From contig NZ_JASERU010000026.1 of assembly GCF_030504985.1 (NCBI RefSeq), forward strand, positions 1 through 39,168: a stretch of DNA of 39,168 nucleotides, given 5' to 3'. Origin of the DNA: Fulvimonas sp. R45 (lineage in GTDB: Bacteria; Pseudomonadota; Gammaproteobacteria; Xanthomonadales; Rhodanobacteraceae). Made by a program: the position numbers and the translations under genes. Under the pieces are notes generated by a model. The model searched no databases. It worked only from the letters and a program-made list of their open reading frames with translations, and was not told the origin of the DNA. Shown here piece after piece: positions 31,983 to 39,168 of this stretch; positions within the stretch are counted from its first letter, which is position 1; every line of letters begins with the position of its first letter.

Positions 31983-33038
31983 TCAACCGTGGTCGGGCTC
32001 GTCGCTGCCCACGTCGAGCAGGTCCTCGAGCTGGCCCAGCGCCGGGTTGTCCTTCAGCACCGTCTTCAGCCACACGTGCAGGGGCATGTTGCCCCAGCGC
32101 GCGGCCTTGTCGGCGAGGTAGGCGACCGGGCTGTGCGGCTCGGTGCGGCGGAAGAAGTCGGCCACCCGGCGCAGCTGCTGCAGCGCTTCCTTGCGCGAGG
32201 TGATCTCGCCGGCCGGCCGGTTCGCGGCCGGCACGGATGCGGCGCCCTCCGGCGCCTCGCCGTCGGTGGGCAGCGGCGGCGGCGCGGCGGCCTCGGCCAG
32301 CGCCACGCCGGCGGTGGCGGCCATGCGCAGCGCGGTGGCGCCGACGTCGTCCAGCGCGTCGCGCGCGGCGCCGAAACTGGGGCCATGCTGGCCCAGGCGC
32401 GCGTCCACCACGGCTTCCAGTTCGCGCAGCGCGGCCTGCGCCAGCGGCACCTGCTCGGCCAGGCGCTGGTAGAAGTCGAACGGCGTGGCCGAGCGCGCGG
32501 CGTCGATGCGCGCGGGGTCGGGGTAGGCATCCGCGTCTCCTTCGCCGCCGCGTTGCCCGCGCGCGGCCGCTTCCAGCGCGGCGGCGTCGAAGCGGCCCTG
32601 CGGCGCGTTGGTGAGCGGGATGGAGCGGATCCACGGGATCGACTGCGACAGCAGCCAGCCGAGGTTGCCGATGCGCAACTCCTGGTCGTCCTCGTCGGGA
32701 CGGGGATGGATCTCGTCCCAGTAGCGCTCGCACAGGCCGGCCACCAGCCGGTAGCCGCCGGCCAGCCCCGCGAAACCGTCGGTGCGGGTGAGCGCCTCGG
32801 CCAGCCAGACGGCCAGGCGCAGGTCCTTGCTGCGCGTGCTGAGCAACTGCCCGCACTGGCGCGACACGGCGAACCAGTCGGCGCTCTTCAGCTCGGTCAC
32901 CCACTCGCCCTGGTCCAGCGTGGCGTCGTCGCTGCGGCGGGCTTCCTGGATGGCGTCGAATTCCGGCGAAAACGAGAGGTCCTCGCCGCAGGGCGCGGCG
33001 TCAGAAACCGGTTCGAGCAAGGCATCGATGTCGATCAT
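31983..33038 (-). CDS. tssA: TssA, T6SS assembly-priming protein
   Basis: A 351-residue protein with an ImpA N-terminal domain: the start IDALLEPVSDAAPCGEDLSF (about residues 4-23) is the family signature, followed by EWVTELKSADWFAVSRQC. TssA helps recruit the baseplate and primes sheath and tube polymerisation. The middle is a variable Ala-rich region. The C-terminal part has TSRKEALQQLRRVADFFRRTEPHSP-type helices and ends with a short acidic tail. It therefore looks like a short class TssA. The ATG at 33038 has AGGGA about 9 nt upstream. It stands alone on the minus strand, away from the tssB operon, and is divergent from vgrG3. Confidence 0.93.
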   Translation of the reverse strand: MIDIDALLEPVSDAAPCGEDLSFSPEFDAIQEARRSDDATLDQGEWVTELKSADWFAVSRQCGQLLSTRSKDLRLAVWLAEALTRTDGFAGLAGGYRLVAGLCERYWDEIHPRPDEDDQELRIGNLGWLLSQSIPWIRSIPLTNAPQGRFDAAALEAAARGQRGGEGDADAYPDPARIDAARSATPFDFYQRLAEQVPLAQAALRELEAVVDARLGQHGPSFGAARDALDDVGATALRMAATAGVALAEAAAPPPLPTDGEAPEGAASVPAANRPAGEITSRKEALQQLRRVADFFRRTEPHSPVAYLADKAARWGNMPLHVWLKTVLKDNPALGQLEDLLDVGSDEPDHG

Positions 33039-33247
33039 GGCGGCAATCCCTGGCGGGCGTCGGTGGCGTGGCGCGCGACGGCGGAGCGCCCGATGGTAAG
33101 CGATTCGCCGCGCGAGGACTGTCGGATTTCCCGCACAACGGAATGTGCCGCCGTGGACAGACTCCGGCGCCGCAACGCGGTACTCTCCGGCCGTTGTGCC
33201 CGCAGGGCGACGTGGCGCCCGACAGGATCGTTCGACCAAGGAGAAGG

Positions 33248-36175
33248 ATGGTGGACACCCCCCACATGTTCGCTTCGGCCACGGCCGCACTGGCCACCTT
33301 CAGTGACGCGACGCGCCTGTACGCGCTGGAAGGCGGGGGCCCGCTGGGGCAGTTGCAGGTGGAGCGCTGGAGCGGCAGCGAGGCACTGTCCGCGTGCTAC
33401 GTGTGGACCATCGACGCCCTGTCCACCGACGCCGGCCTGTCGCTGGACGCGATGCTCGGCCAGCGCTGCGCGCTGCGCACCACGCTGGCCGACGGCGGCC
33501 GCATCCGCCGCTCGGGCCTGGTGCGCGAGGCGCAGCTGCTCGGCGCCGACGGCGGGCTGGCGCGCTATCGCCTGGTGCTGGTGCCGTGGCTGTGGCTACT
33601 TTCGCAGGGACGGCACAGCCGGGTGTTCCAGGACCAGGACGTGCTGGCCATCGCGGAGGGCGTGTTCGCCGACTACGCGCCGTACGCGGCGTGGAAGGTC
33701 GCGCCCGATGCCCGCGCCCTGCTGGCCGATGTGCGCCCGCGCAGCTACGCCGTGCAGTATCGCGAGACCGACCTGGCCTTCATCGAGCGCCTGCTGGCCG
33801 AGGAAGGCCTGGGCTACGCCTTCGTGGAGGACGCCGAGGTCGGTGCCGGCCACGCGCTGGTGATCTTCGCCGATTCCGGCCAGTTGCCGGAGGACGCCAG
33901 CTCCGCCGCCGACCCGTTCGGGCGCGGCATCCGCTTCCATCGCGTGGCGGCGGTGGAGGCCAGCGACACCCTCCAGGCGCTCGGTCCCGCGCGCGCGCTG
34001 GCGCCCGACGCCGTGACGTGGCTCAGCCACGACTACAAGAGCCTTGCCGCCACCGCCGCCAGCGTGGCGCTGGACGGTGCCCAGGGGCGGCGTGAGGCCT
34101 ACGACCCGGTCGGCCCCTACGCCTTCGCCGACAGCCGCGAGGCGCAACACTACGCGCAGCTGGCCGCGCAGGCCCACGAGGCGCGCCAGCAACGCTGGGA
34201 GGGTCGCGGCACCGTGCGCACCGCGCGTGCCGGCACGCGTTTCCACGTGGCGCAGGCGCCGTGGGAAAGCGCCAGCGCGGCGATGCCCGAAGGCTTCGTG
34301 TGGACCGCGCTGTCGCACGCCGGCGTCAACAACCTGCCCGGCGCATTGAAGCACGCGGCGCAGGTGCAGCTCGGCGCAGCCGACGAGTCGGTGGCCGAAG
34401 CGCACCACGCGGTGGCGCCGGCGCTGTGGACCCGCGCCGAAGCCAACGGCTACGCCCAGCACTTCGACGCCGTGGACCAGGCGCGCCCGTGGCGCCCGGC
34501 GCTGACCGACGGCCACGGCACCCGGCTCAATCCGCGTCCCACCGCGCCGGGCGTGCAGACCGCCATCGTGGTCGGCGCGCAGGGCGAAACCAGCCCCGGT
34601 GCCGGCGGTCCGCTGCACACCGATGCGCTGGGCCGGCTGAAGGTGAAGTTCCACTGGATGCAGGGCGGCGCCAGCTGCTGGCTGCGCAGCACGCAGCGCT
34701 ACGCCGGCAACGGCCACGGCGCGCAGTTCCTGCCGCGCATCGGCCAGGAAGTGCTGGTGAACTTCATGGACGGCGACATCGATCGCCCGGTCATCGTGGG
34801 CGCGCTGTACAACGGCCAGGGCGAAGCCGGCATCGCGCCCAGCCCCGGCCAGGGCGAAAGCGCGCCCGACGGCGCGGCCTACGCCCAGGCGGCGGACTTC
34901 GCGCCGAGCGCGCAAGGCAACCTCGCCGGCGGCCACAGCCCGGCCTGGCACGGCCAGAGCGCCGACGCCGCGGGCCACGCCAACGCCGCCGCGCTGTCGG
35001 GCGTGAAGACGCAGGGCTTCGACGGCCACGGCTACAACCAGCTGGTGTTCGACGACACCGACGGGCAGGGGCGGGTGCAGTTCGGCACCACCCAGTCCGC
35101 CACCCAGCTCAACCTGGGCCACCTGATCCACCAGGCCGACAACTACCGCGGCAGCTTCCGCGGCACCGGCCTGGAACTGCGCACCGACGGCTACGGCGCC
35201 GTGCGTGGCAGCAAGGGCGTGCTGCTCACCACCTACAGCGCCAGCCCGGGGGAGCCCGCGGCCGACGCCACCGCGGTGGGCGCCCTGCTCGGCCAGCACG
35301 CGCAACTGGCCGAAGCCCTGAGCCAGGCCGCCGCCACCCACCAGGCCGTGCCGCTGGCCGGCCACGAAGGCGTCAAGGCCGCCAGCCAGAGCCAGCTCGA
35401 CGCCCAGGCCGCGCCGCTCGGGGCGCTGCGGCAAAGCGCCGTCGACACCGTCAGCAGCGACGACTTCGGCGCCGCCGCACCGGACCGCGGTGCAGCGGCC
35501 GTGCCGCACAGCGCCGACGCGCTCACCACCCTCGCCGCGCGAGGCGGCCTCGGCGCGGTGGCGGGCCAGTCGCTGCACATGGCGGCCGGCGAGACCCTCA
35601 ACCTCGGCAGCGGCCAGCACGGCAACCTGGCGGTGGCCGGCCAGTTGCGCATGCATGCCGGCCAGGCCATCGGCCTGCTCGCCGGGGCGCAGAAGGCCGA
35701 TGGCGTCGGACTCAACCTCGTCGCCGGCAAGGGCGCGCTGGAAGTGCAGGCCCAGCACGACACCCTGGCCCTGCGCAGCAAGGGCGACCTCAGGCTGATC
35801 AGCGCCAACGCCGCGGTGGAACTGGCCGCCAAGCAGGCGGTGCACCTGGCCAACAGCCAGGGCGCCTTCCTCACCATCGAAGGCGGCAACCTCACCTTCG
35901 GGTGTCCCGGCAAGCTGACGGTGCATGCGGGGAATCACAAGCTCGAGGGCGCTACGCAGTTGTCGCGGGAGATGAACCAGTGGAGCGAGCCGAAGTTTGA
36001 TCAACGGGTGAAACTGGTTACGCGCAGCGGCAAACCGGCGCCCAATCAGCGTTATGAAATTCATCGCGACGACGGCGCGATCATCAAGGGGGTGACGGAT
36101 GGCGAAGGCTGGACGCAGTTGCAGAAAGGTATGAGCCTCGATGGTATATCCGTCAAATGGCTTGGCAAGGCCTGA
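33248..36175 (+). CDS. vgrG: VgrG3 with C-terminal transthyretin-like adaptor domain
   Basis: A 975-residue VgrG. The gp27-like head has QYRETDLAFIERLLAEEGL (about residues 175-193). The gp5-like fold has NFMDGDIDRPVIVGALYNGQ (about 504-523), then a DUF2345 needle ending GNLTFGCPGKLTVHAGNHKL. Residues about 915-970 add a transthyretin-like domain (RVKLVTRSGKPAPNQRYEI, then a GVTDGEGWTQL strand). In other bacteria such a tail binds Tle lipases; a lipase gene follows 21 nt downstream. AAGGAG lies 4 nt before the ATG at 33248 and 7 nt before the GTG at 33251, so either may start translation. The 209-nt gap to tssA should hold the promoter, but none is obvious. Confidence 0.95.
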   Translation: MVDTPHMFASATAALATFSDATRLYALEGGGPLGQLQVERWSGSEALSACYVWTIDALSTDAGLSLDAMLGQRCALRTTLADGGRIRRSGLVREAQLLGADGGLARYRLVLVPWLWLLSQGRHSRVFQDQDVLAIAEGVFADYAPYAAWKVAPDARALLADVRPRSYAVQYRETDLAFIERLLAEEGLGYAFVEDAEVGAGHALVIFADSGQLPEDASSAADPFGRGIRFHRVAAVEASDTLQALGPARALAPDAVTWLSHDYKSLAATAASVALDGAQGRREAYDPVGPYAFADSREAQHYAQLAAQAHEARQQRWEGRGTVRTARAGTRFHVAQAPWESASAAMPEGFVWTALSHAGVNNLPGALKHAAQVQLGAADESVAEAHHAVAPALWTRAEANGYAQHFDAVDQARPWRPALTDGHGTRLNPRPTAPGVQTAIVVGAQGETSPGAGGPLHTDALGRLKVKFHWMQGGASCWLRSTQRYAGNGHGAQFLPRIGQEVLVNFMDGDIDRPVIVGALYNGQGEAGIAPSPGQGESAPDGAAYAQAADFAPSAQGNLAGGHSPAWHGQSADAAGHANAAALSGVKTQGFDGHGYNQLVFDDTDGQGRVQFGTTQSATQLNLGHLIHQADNYRGSFRGTGLELRTDGYGAVRGSKGVLLTTYSASPGEPAADATAVGALLGQHAQLAEALSQAAATHQAVPLAGHEGVKAASQSQLDAQAAPLGALRQSAVDTVSSDDFGAAAPDRGAAAVPHSADALTTLAARGGLGAVAGQSLHMAAGETLNLGSGQHGNLAVAGQLRMHAGQAIGLLAGAQKADGVGLNLVAGKGALEVQAQHDTLALRSKGDLRLISANAAVELAAKQAVHLANSQGAFLTIEGGNLTFGCPGKLTVHAGNHKLEGATQLSREMNQWSEPKFDQRVKLVTRSGKPAPNQRYEIHRDDGAIIKGVTDGEGWTQLQKGMSLDGISVKWLGKA

Positions 36176-36196
36176 ATCAAATCAAGGAAGCAGCTC

Positions 36197-37783
36197 ATGG
36201 CAGAGGAAAGCACGCAGCCACTGGAGCAACAGGCACACCACGACGGCAGCGTCACGGCTCGTACGCGTTTAACGCCGGTAAGCGAAGTGAAGCGCGGTTC
36301 CATAATTGTACCGCCGACGACGGTCGTTCCCGTGATCTTCGTGCCGGGCATCATGGGGTCGAATCTGCGCGACGCCAAGACGAAGGAATCCGTCTGGAAC
36401 ACCAATTCGACGGTCAGCATCTTGCTGCAGTGGATATTCCGCTCGGCCAGTACACGCCAAAGCAAGCTGGCGCCGAAAAACGCCGAGGTCGATACCACGG
36501 GCAAGTGGTACGGCAAGAGCGCCACCGTACACGACGAGAAAGACGGCGAGGCGCGTGGGCAGGGCACCACCTCGCGGGCGTTTTACGGTGATTTCGTGCG
36601 CTGGCTGGATGACCATTTGAATGGGAACGACAAGGCCACTGCTCAGGGCGTGCCTTCGCCATGGAATGCCATGGTGAACAAGGGCATTGATGCATGGAAT
36701 CCGGAGAAAATGCCGCAGGCCCTGACACAGGAAAATGCCGACTTTGCCTGGGACAACTTCTTCTGCCCCGTGCATGTGCAGGGCTACAACTGGCTGCAAA
36801 GCAACGGCGAATCGGGCAAGGACCTGGCCAAGGTCATCAAGGACGTCATCGCGCAGTGGAACGGCAAGCCAGACGGCAAGGACGGCGCGGTCTTCAAGTG
36901 CGAGAAAGTCATCCTGGTCAGCCACTCGATGGGCGGGCTGGTCACGCGTGCCGCCGTACATCCGGACTTCGGTGCTGCAGCCGACCTGGTGCTCGGCATC
37001 GTACATGGCGAACAGCCAGCCAACGGCGCGGCTGCAGCCTATCACCATTGCCGCAGCGGCTATGGCGGTGTCTCCGGCTGGGTGCTGGGGCGCAACGCCG
37101 CGCAAGTAACAGCGGTATTCGCCAACAGCCCGGGAGCAATGGAGTTGCTGCCGAACCAGCAGTATCCAGCGAAGTGGCTCAAAGCCAGGGTTGGGAGCAA
37201 CCCGGCGGCGGTGCTGGAATTGCCGGAGACTGATCCGTACGTCGAGATCTATCTTCAAAAAAACCCATGGTGGCGATTGATAGATCCATCATTGATAGAT
37301 CCCTCTAAAAAGTTACATCAACCTTGGGTGGCTTATTACAAGCAAGTAAATATCGTTGCGCAGTTTCATAGGTCATTGGCAACGACTTATCACCCTCAGA
37401 CCTATGCTCATTACGGTGCCGATACAAAAAAATACCCGGCTTGGGGAGATCTGGTATGGCACAGCGAGACAGGCGTGGGCGTAGACCAGTCCGAGCTGCT
37501 CTTGGCCAAGCCAGCCGAGGGCAGTAATCCAGTATCCGTGCTTGCTGGACAGACATTGCGCTTCTCCATTGTCGATCCGCAGGAAGTGGGTTATCCGCAA
37601 CCCGGCGATGGCACTGTACCTGCCTGCTCAGGCGAGGCGCCCAACGTGCAAGGTGGCGGCAGCGTCAAGCAGAGTTTCCGGCTGACCGGTTTCGAGCACC
37701 AAGGAGCCTATGACAACGATGCCGTGCAGCAATCTACGCTTTATGCCATCGGCATGCTGTTGCAGCAGGCGCACGAGTTATGA
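36197..37783 (+). CDS. T6SS lipase effector, Tle4/PGAP1-like alpha/beta hydrolase
   Basis: A 528-residue protein without a signal peptide, directly after vgrG3. VPVIFVPGIMGSNLRD (44-59) is the first strand and oxyanion region of LCAT/PGAP1-like lipases. The nucleophile motif is VSHSMGGLVTRA with Ser244; the usual GxSxG reads SHSMG. Candidate acid and base are Asp471 (GDGTVP) and His501 (FEHQGAY). Such enzymes hydrolyse membrane phospholipids of target cells. A Tli4-type immunity gene follows after 15 nt, supporting assignment to the Tle4 group, though Tle3-like remains possible. AAGGAAG lies 6 nt before the ATG. A local AT-rich patch near 37250-37440 differs from the surroundings and hints at acquired sequence. 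Confidence 0.88.
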   Translation: MAEESTQPLEQQAHHDGSVTARTRLTPVSEVKRGSIIVPPTTVVPVIFVPGIMGSNLRDAKTKESVWNTNSTVSILLQWIFRSASTRQSKLAPKNAEVDTTGKWYGKSATVHDEKDGEARGQGTTSRAFYGDFVRWLDDHLNGNDKATAQGVPSPWNAMVNKGIDAWNPEKMPQALTQENADFAWDNFFCPVHVQGYNWLQSNGESGKDLAKVIKDVIAQWNGKPDGKDGAVFKCEKVILVSHSMGGLVTRAAVHPDFGAAADLVLGIVHGEQPANGAAAAYHHCRSGYGGVSGWVLGRNAAQVTAVFANSPGAMELLPNQQYPAKWLKARVGSNPAAVLELPETDPYVEIYLQKNPWWRLIDPSLIDPSKKLHQPWVAYYKQVNIVAQFHRSLATTYHPQTYAHYGADTKKYPAWGDLVWHSETGVGVDQSELLLAKPAEGSNPVSVLAGQTLRFSIVDPQEVGYPQPGDGTVPACSGEAPNVQGGGSVKQSFRLTGFEHQGAYDNDAVQQSTLYAIGMLLQQAHEL

Positions 37784-37798
37784 CCGAGGTGAATCGAC

Positions 37799-38875
37799 AT
37801 GACCTATTGCATGCGAGCGCTGTGTCTGACGTTGATCGTTGGCATGGCTGGCTGGAACGTGAACGCTCTAGGAGCCACTCCCATGTCTAATACTCCAATC
37901 TCATTCTCGCTTTGTGCGGGGCGTCTTGCGGTCGATTTGCCGACGGATGCAGAGGCTACGCTGGATGCGACATATAAGTACATTGAATCGCAATTGCCCA
38001 AGCCTGCAGCAAGCTTCGATGCGATCAAGCAACAGCTCGAAGCATCTGCAAACAGGTATGGCGCTCAAAAAATAGCTCGAGATCCATATGCTGATAAATT
38101 GGCACGAGCTGCCGGCTTGGATCCAAGTAAGCTCAATGCGACTACGCAGCTCCTCGGATTTCAAGTGGATGACAGGGCACGACAGGCTGCCATTGGCTAC
38201 CAGCCGGATAAAAAATCTATCGGTATCGTTGTTGACGTTCACAAATTTATTGATGGGAGCGATTATGTATTTAAAAGCAATGCAGATGGCGCTGATCAAT
38301 ATCCATTAATACAGAAGGCGGCTTGGGATGCCGCTACACATTTCCAGCCTTTGTCTGGCCGGGCCCAGCCTAGCGGTCCTGGTTTCTGTGTCGCCGGTGG
38401 CATGTTTGCCGATGACGGCCGCCCGCCGGTGCATGAAAGCTTTACCTTGGTTGTGCACTTCAAGAATCACCCGGACGCCAGGTTCACCATCGATGCCCAT
38501 GCCATCGATCGCGTGAACACCGACGAGCCTTCGCTCAAGCACCGCGTGGACAGCGAGTTGGGCATCTTGCGTGCGAACGTCGGCGGCCATGTCGGTGTGC
38601 TGGTGCGCGGGGAGCGCGAAGCTGCCGGGCAGCAGGGTTACCAGATCGGCCTGAGCGTGCCCAACGACACGGTGCCGAACACCACCGCCTACAAGTTCTT
38701 CTGGAGCGCCGATGGCGTGCCCAACGACGTCACTCGCCCGTTCATGGAAGTGGACCTGACCATCCAGCCCGACGAGCACAAGCCGGCCACCATCAGGACG
38801 GCAGATGAAGCCAGAGCGTTGTGGGATAACTTGCTGCATGGCCTGCGCATCCGGCCGGGTGCCGCGCTTCGTTAG
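37799..38875 (+). CDS. Tli4-family immunity protein for the lipase
   Basis: A 358-residue protein with an N-terminal signal-like segment (residues 1-25, cleavage near ALG|AT), so it is probably periplasmic, where a lipase would act. SFSLCAGRLAVDLP (about 35-48) matches the C-GR-x-DLP start typical of Tli4 proteins. The C-terminal part (AGQQGYQIGLSVPND, then TAYKFFWSADGVPND, FMEVDLT) matches the Tli4 C-terminal domain as I remember it. GAGGTG lies 8 nt before the ATG. The middle of the gene (about 37960-38310) is noticeably AT-rich compared with its ends, as if mosaic. It ends 37 nt before a hairpin. Confidence 0.87.
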   Translation: MTYCMRALCLTLIVGMAGWNVNALGATPMSNTPISFSLCAGRLAVDLPTDAEATLDATYKYIESQLPKPAASFDAIKQQLEASANRYGAQKIARDPYADKLARAAGLDPSKLNATTQLLGFQVDDRARQAAIGYQPDKKSIGIVVDVHKFIDGSDYVFKSNADGADQYPLIQKAAWDAATHFQPLSGRAQPSGPGFCVAGGMFADDGRPPVHESFTLVVHFKNHPDARFTIDAHAIDRVNTDEPSLKHRVDSELGILRANVGGHVGVLVRGEREAAGQQGYQIGLSVPNDTVPNTTAYKFFWSADGVPNDVTRPFMEVDLTIQPDEHKPATIRTADEARALWDNLLHGLRIRPGAALR

Positions 38876-38912
38876 ATTCGCCATACTGACCCCTGGGCTG
38901 GCATGAAAACAC

Positions 38913-38936
38913 CCGCTGAGGCTTAAGCTTTAGCGG
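38913..38936 (+). terminator. Hairpin after the vgrG3-lipase-immunity operon
   Basis: CCGCTGAGGC, loop TTAA, GCTTTAGCGG can form a 10-bp stem. Two of the pairs are G-U only in the plus-strand RNA, whereas the minus-strand copy would have A-C mismatches. This asymmetry supports a role for plus-strand transcripts. No T-run follows. Confidence 0.45.
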
Positions 38937-38969
38937 CCTGACCTGTGCAGGAACCGCTGGGTCATTACA

Positions 38970-39168
38970 TTAGACCCGACGTCCCCCCGCTTTGAGTAGC
39001 GGGTCGGTTTAGAGTCCTGAGTTACTTTAACTGCTTCGCGTAGGCGGCGGGTGTCAGCCCGCCCAACGCCTTCTTCGGTCGCTCCTCGTTGTATTCCCGC
39101 CGCCAGCGTTCGATCTCGGTGCGGGCGTGCAGCAGGCTGGGAAACCAGTGTTCGTTGAGGCATTCGTC
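38970..39168 (-). mobile_element. Terminal part of an IS3-family insertion sequence
   Basis: The transposase C-terminus (39022-39168) and its non-coding end lie at the window edge. The end region contains a hairpin, CCCGCT-TTGAGT-AGCGGG (38986-39003), and a second possible pairing, GACCCG (38974-38979) with CGGGTC (39000-39005). The exact outer boundary cannot be fixed without the other terminal repeat; about 38970 is an estimate. Confidence 0.6.
39022..39168 (-). CDS. IS3-family transposase (OrfB), C-terminal fragment
   Basis: The 48 visible residues begin DECLNEHWFPSL and continue ARTEIERWRREYNEERPKKA, ending GGLTPAAYAKQLK. This is the characteristic end of IS3-family DDE transposases (integrase core domain), in which the RDECLNE segment follows the catalytic Glu. 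The rest of the gene lies beyond base 39168, so completeness is unknown. It is oriented towards the Tli4-type immunity gene and could have mediated acquisition of the lipase module. Confidence 0.88.
   Translation of the reverse strand, partial: DECLNEHWFPSLLHARTEIERWRREYNEERPKKALGGLTPAAYAKQLK

Noticed and set aside
33596-36064. An 822-codon minus-strand frame over vgrG3
   Set aside because: It is an antisense shadow of vgrG3, which has clear VgrG motifs on the plus strand.
1-39168. CRISPR array, tRNA, rRNA or prophage genes apart from the T6SS
   Set aside because: No regular spaced repeats, RNA gene patterns or phage structural genes other than the T6SS homologues were seen.

Overview
The window holds one nearly continuous type VI secretion system (T6SS) locus from a GC-rich proteobacterium. 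All thirteen core genes (tssA to tssM) are visible. With them are several accessory genes, three VgrG spike proteins, and at least three toxin cargo modules with nearby candidate immunity genes. GC content is very high and shadow reading frames are abundant. The accessory set (TPR lipoprotein beside tssB, TagX-like peptidase, BON-OmpA protein, TagF) and the GGGGAGAGGG-type repeat fit Xanthomonadales, perhaps Rhodanobacteraceae (Dyella, Luteibacter, Rhodanobacter or relatives). A betaproteobacterium such as Burkholderia or Ralstonia cannot be excluded. The genus call is inference.

Layout. (1) 1-11892, minus strand: TPR lipoprotein, tssB, tssC, hcp, tssE, tssF, tssG, tssH/clpV, a 116-residue unknown and vgrG1 (cut by the window edge). 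This operon encodes the sheath, inner tube, baseplate and disassembly ATPase. (2) 11893-12258: divergent control region with several inverted repeats. (3) 12259-15129, plus strand: tssJ, tssK and tssL (membrane complex and baseplate connector), ending at a strong hairpin. (4) 15267-20699, minus: vgrG2, a two-domain (M23-like plus GH19-like) cell-wall hydrolase effector, and a secreted candidate immunity protein overlapping it by 4 nt. (5) 20841-27757, minus: a membrane protein with degenerate thiolase/ketosynthase-like features, then tssM, tagF and a BON-OmpA protein. (6) 27883-31022, minus: TagX-like M15 peptidase, a PAAR-M15 fusion effector, a lipoprotein that is probably its immunity protein, a doubtful small ORF, and a second small exported protein. 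(7) 31190-33038: a single-pass membrane protein with a four-cysteine tail, convergent with tssA. (8) 33248-38875, plus: vgrG3 with a C-terminal transthyretin-like extension, a lipase effector (Tle4/PGAP1-like) and a Tli4-type immunity protein. (9) From about 38970 the end of an IS3-family insertion sequence runs off the window.

How it works together. TssJ, TssM and TssL form the envelope channel. TssL here has no peptidoglycan-binding tail, so the separate OmpA protein may anchor the complex while the TagX-like peptidase opens the wall. TssK, TssE, TssF, TssG and VgrG form the baseplate, TssA primes assembly, TssB/TssC and Hcp are sheath and tube, and ClpV recycles the sheath. The spikes carry different cargos: wall hydrolases (M23/GH19-like and M15) and a phospholipase, which suggests an antibacterial weapon. 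No PpkA/PppA/Fha phosphorylation genes are seen in the window although TagF is present.
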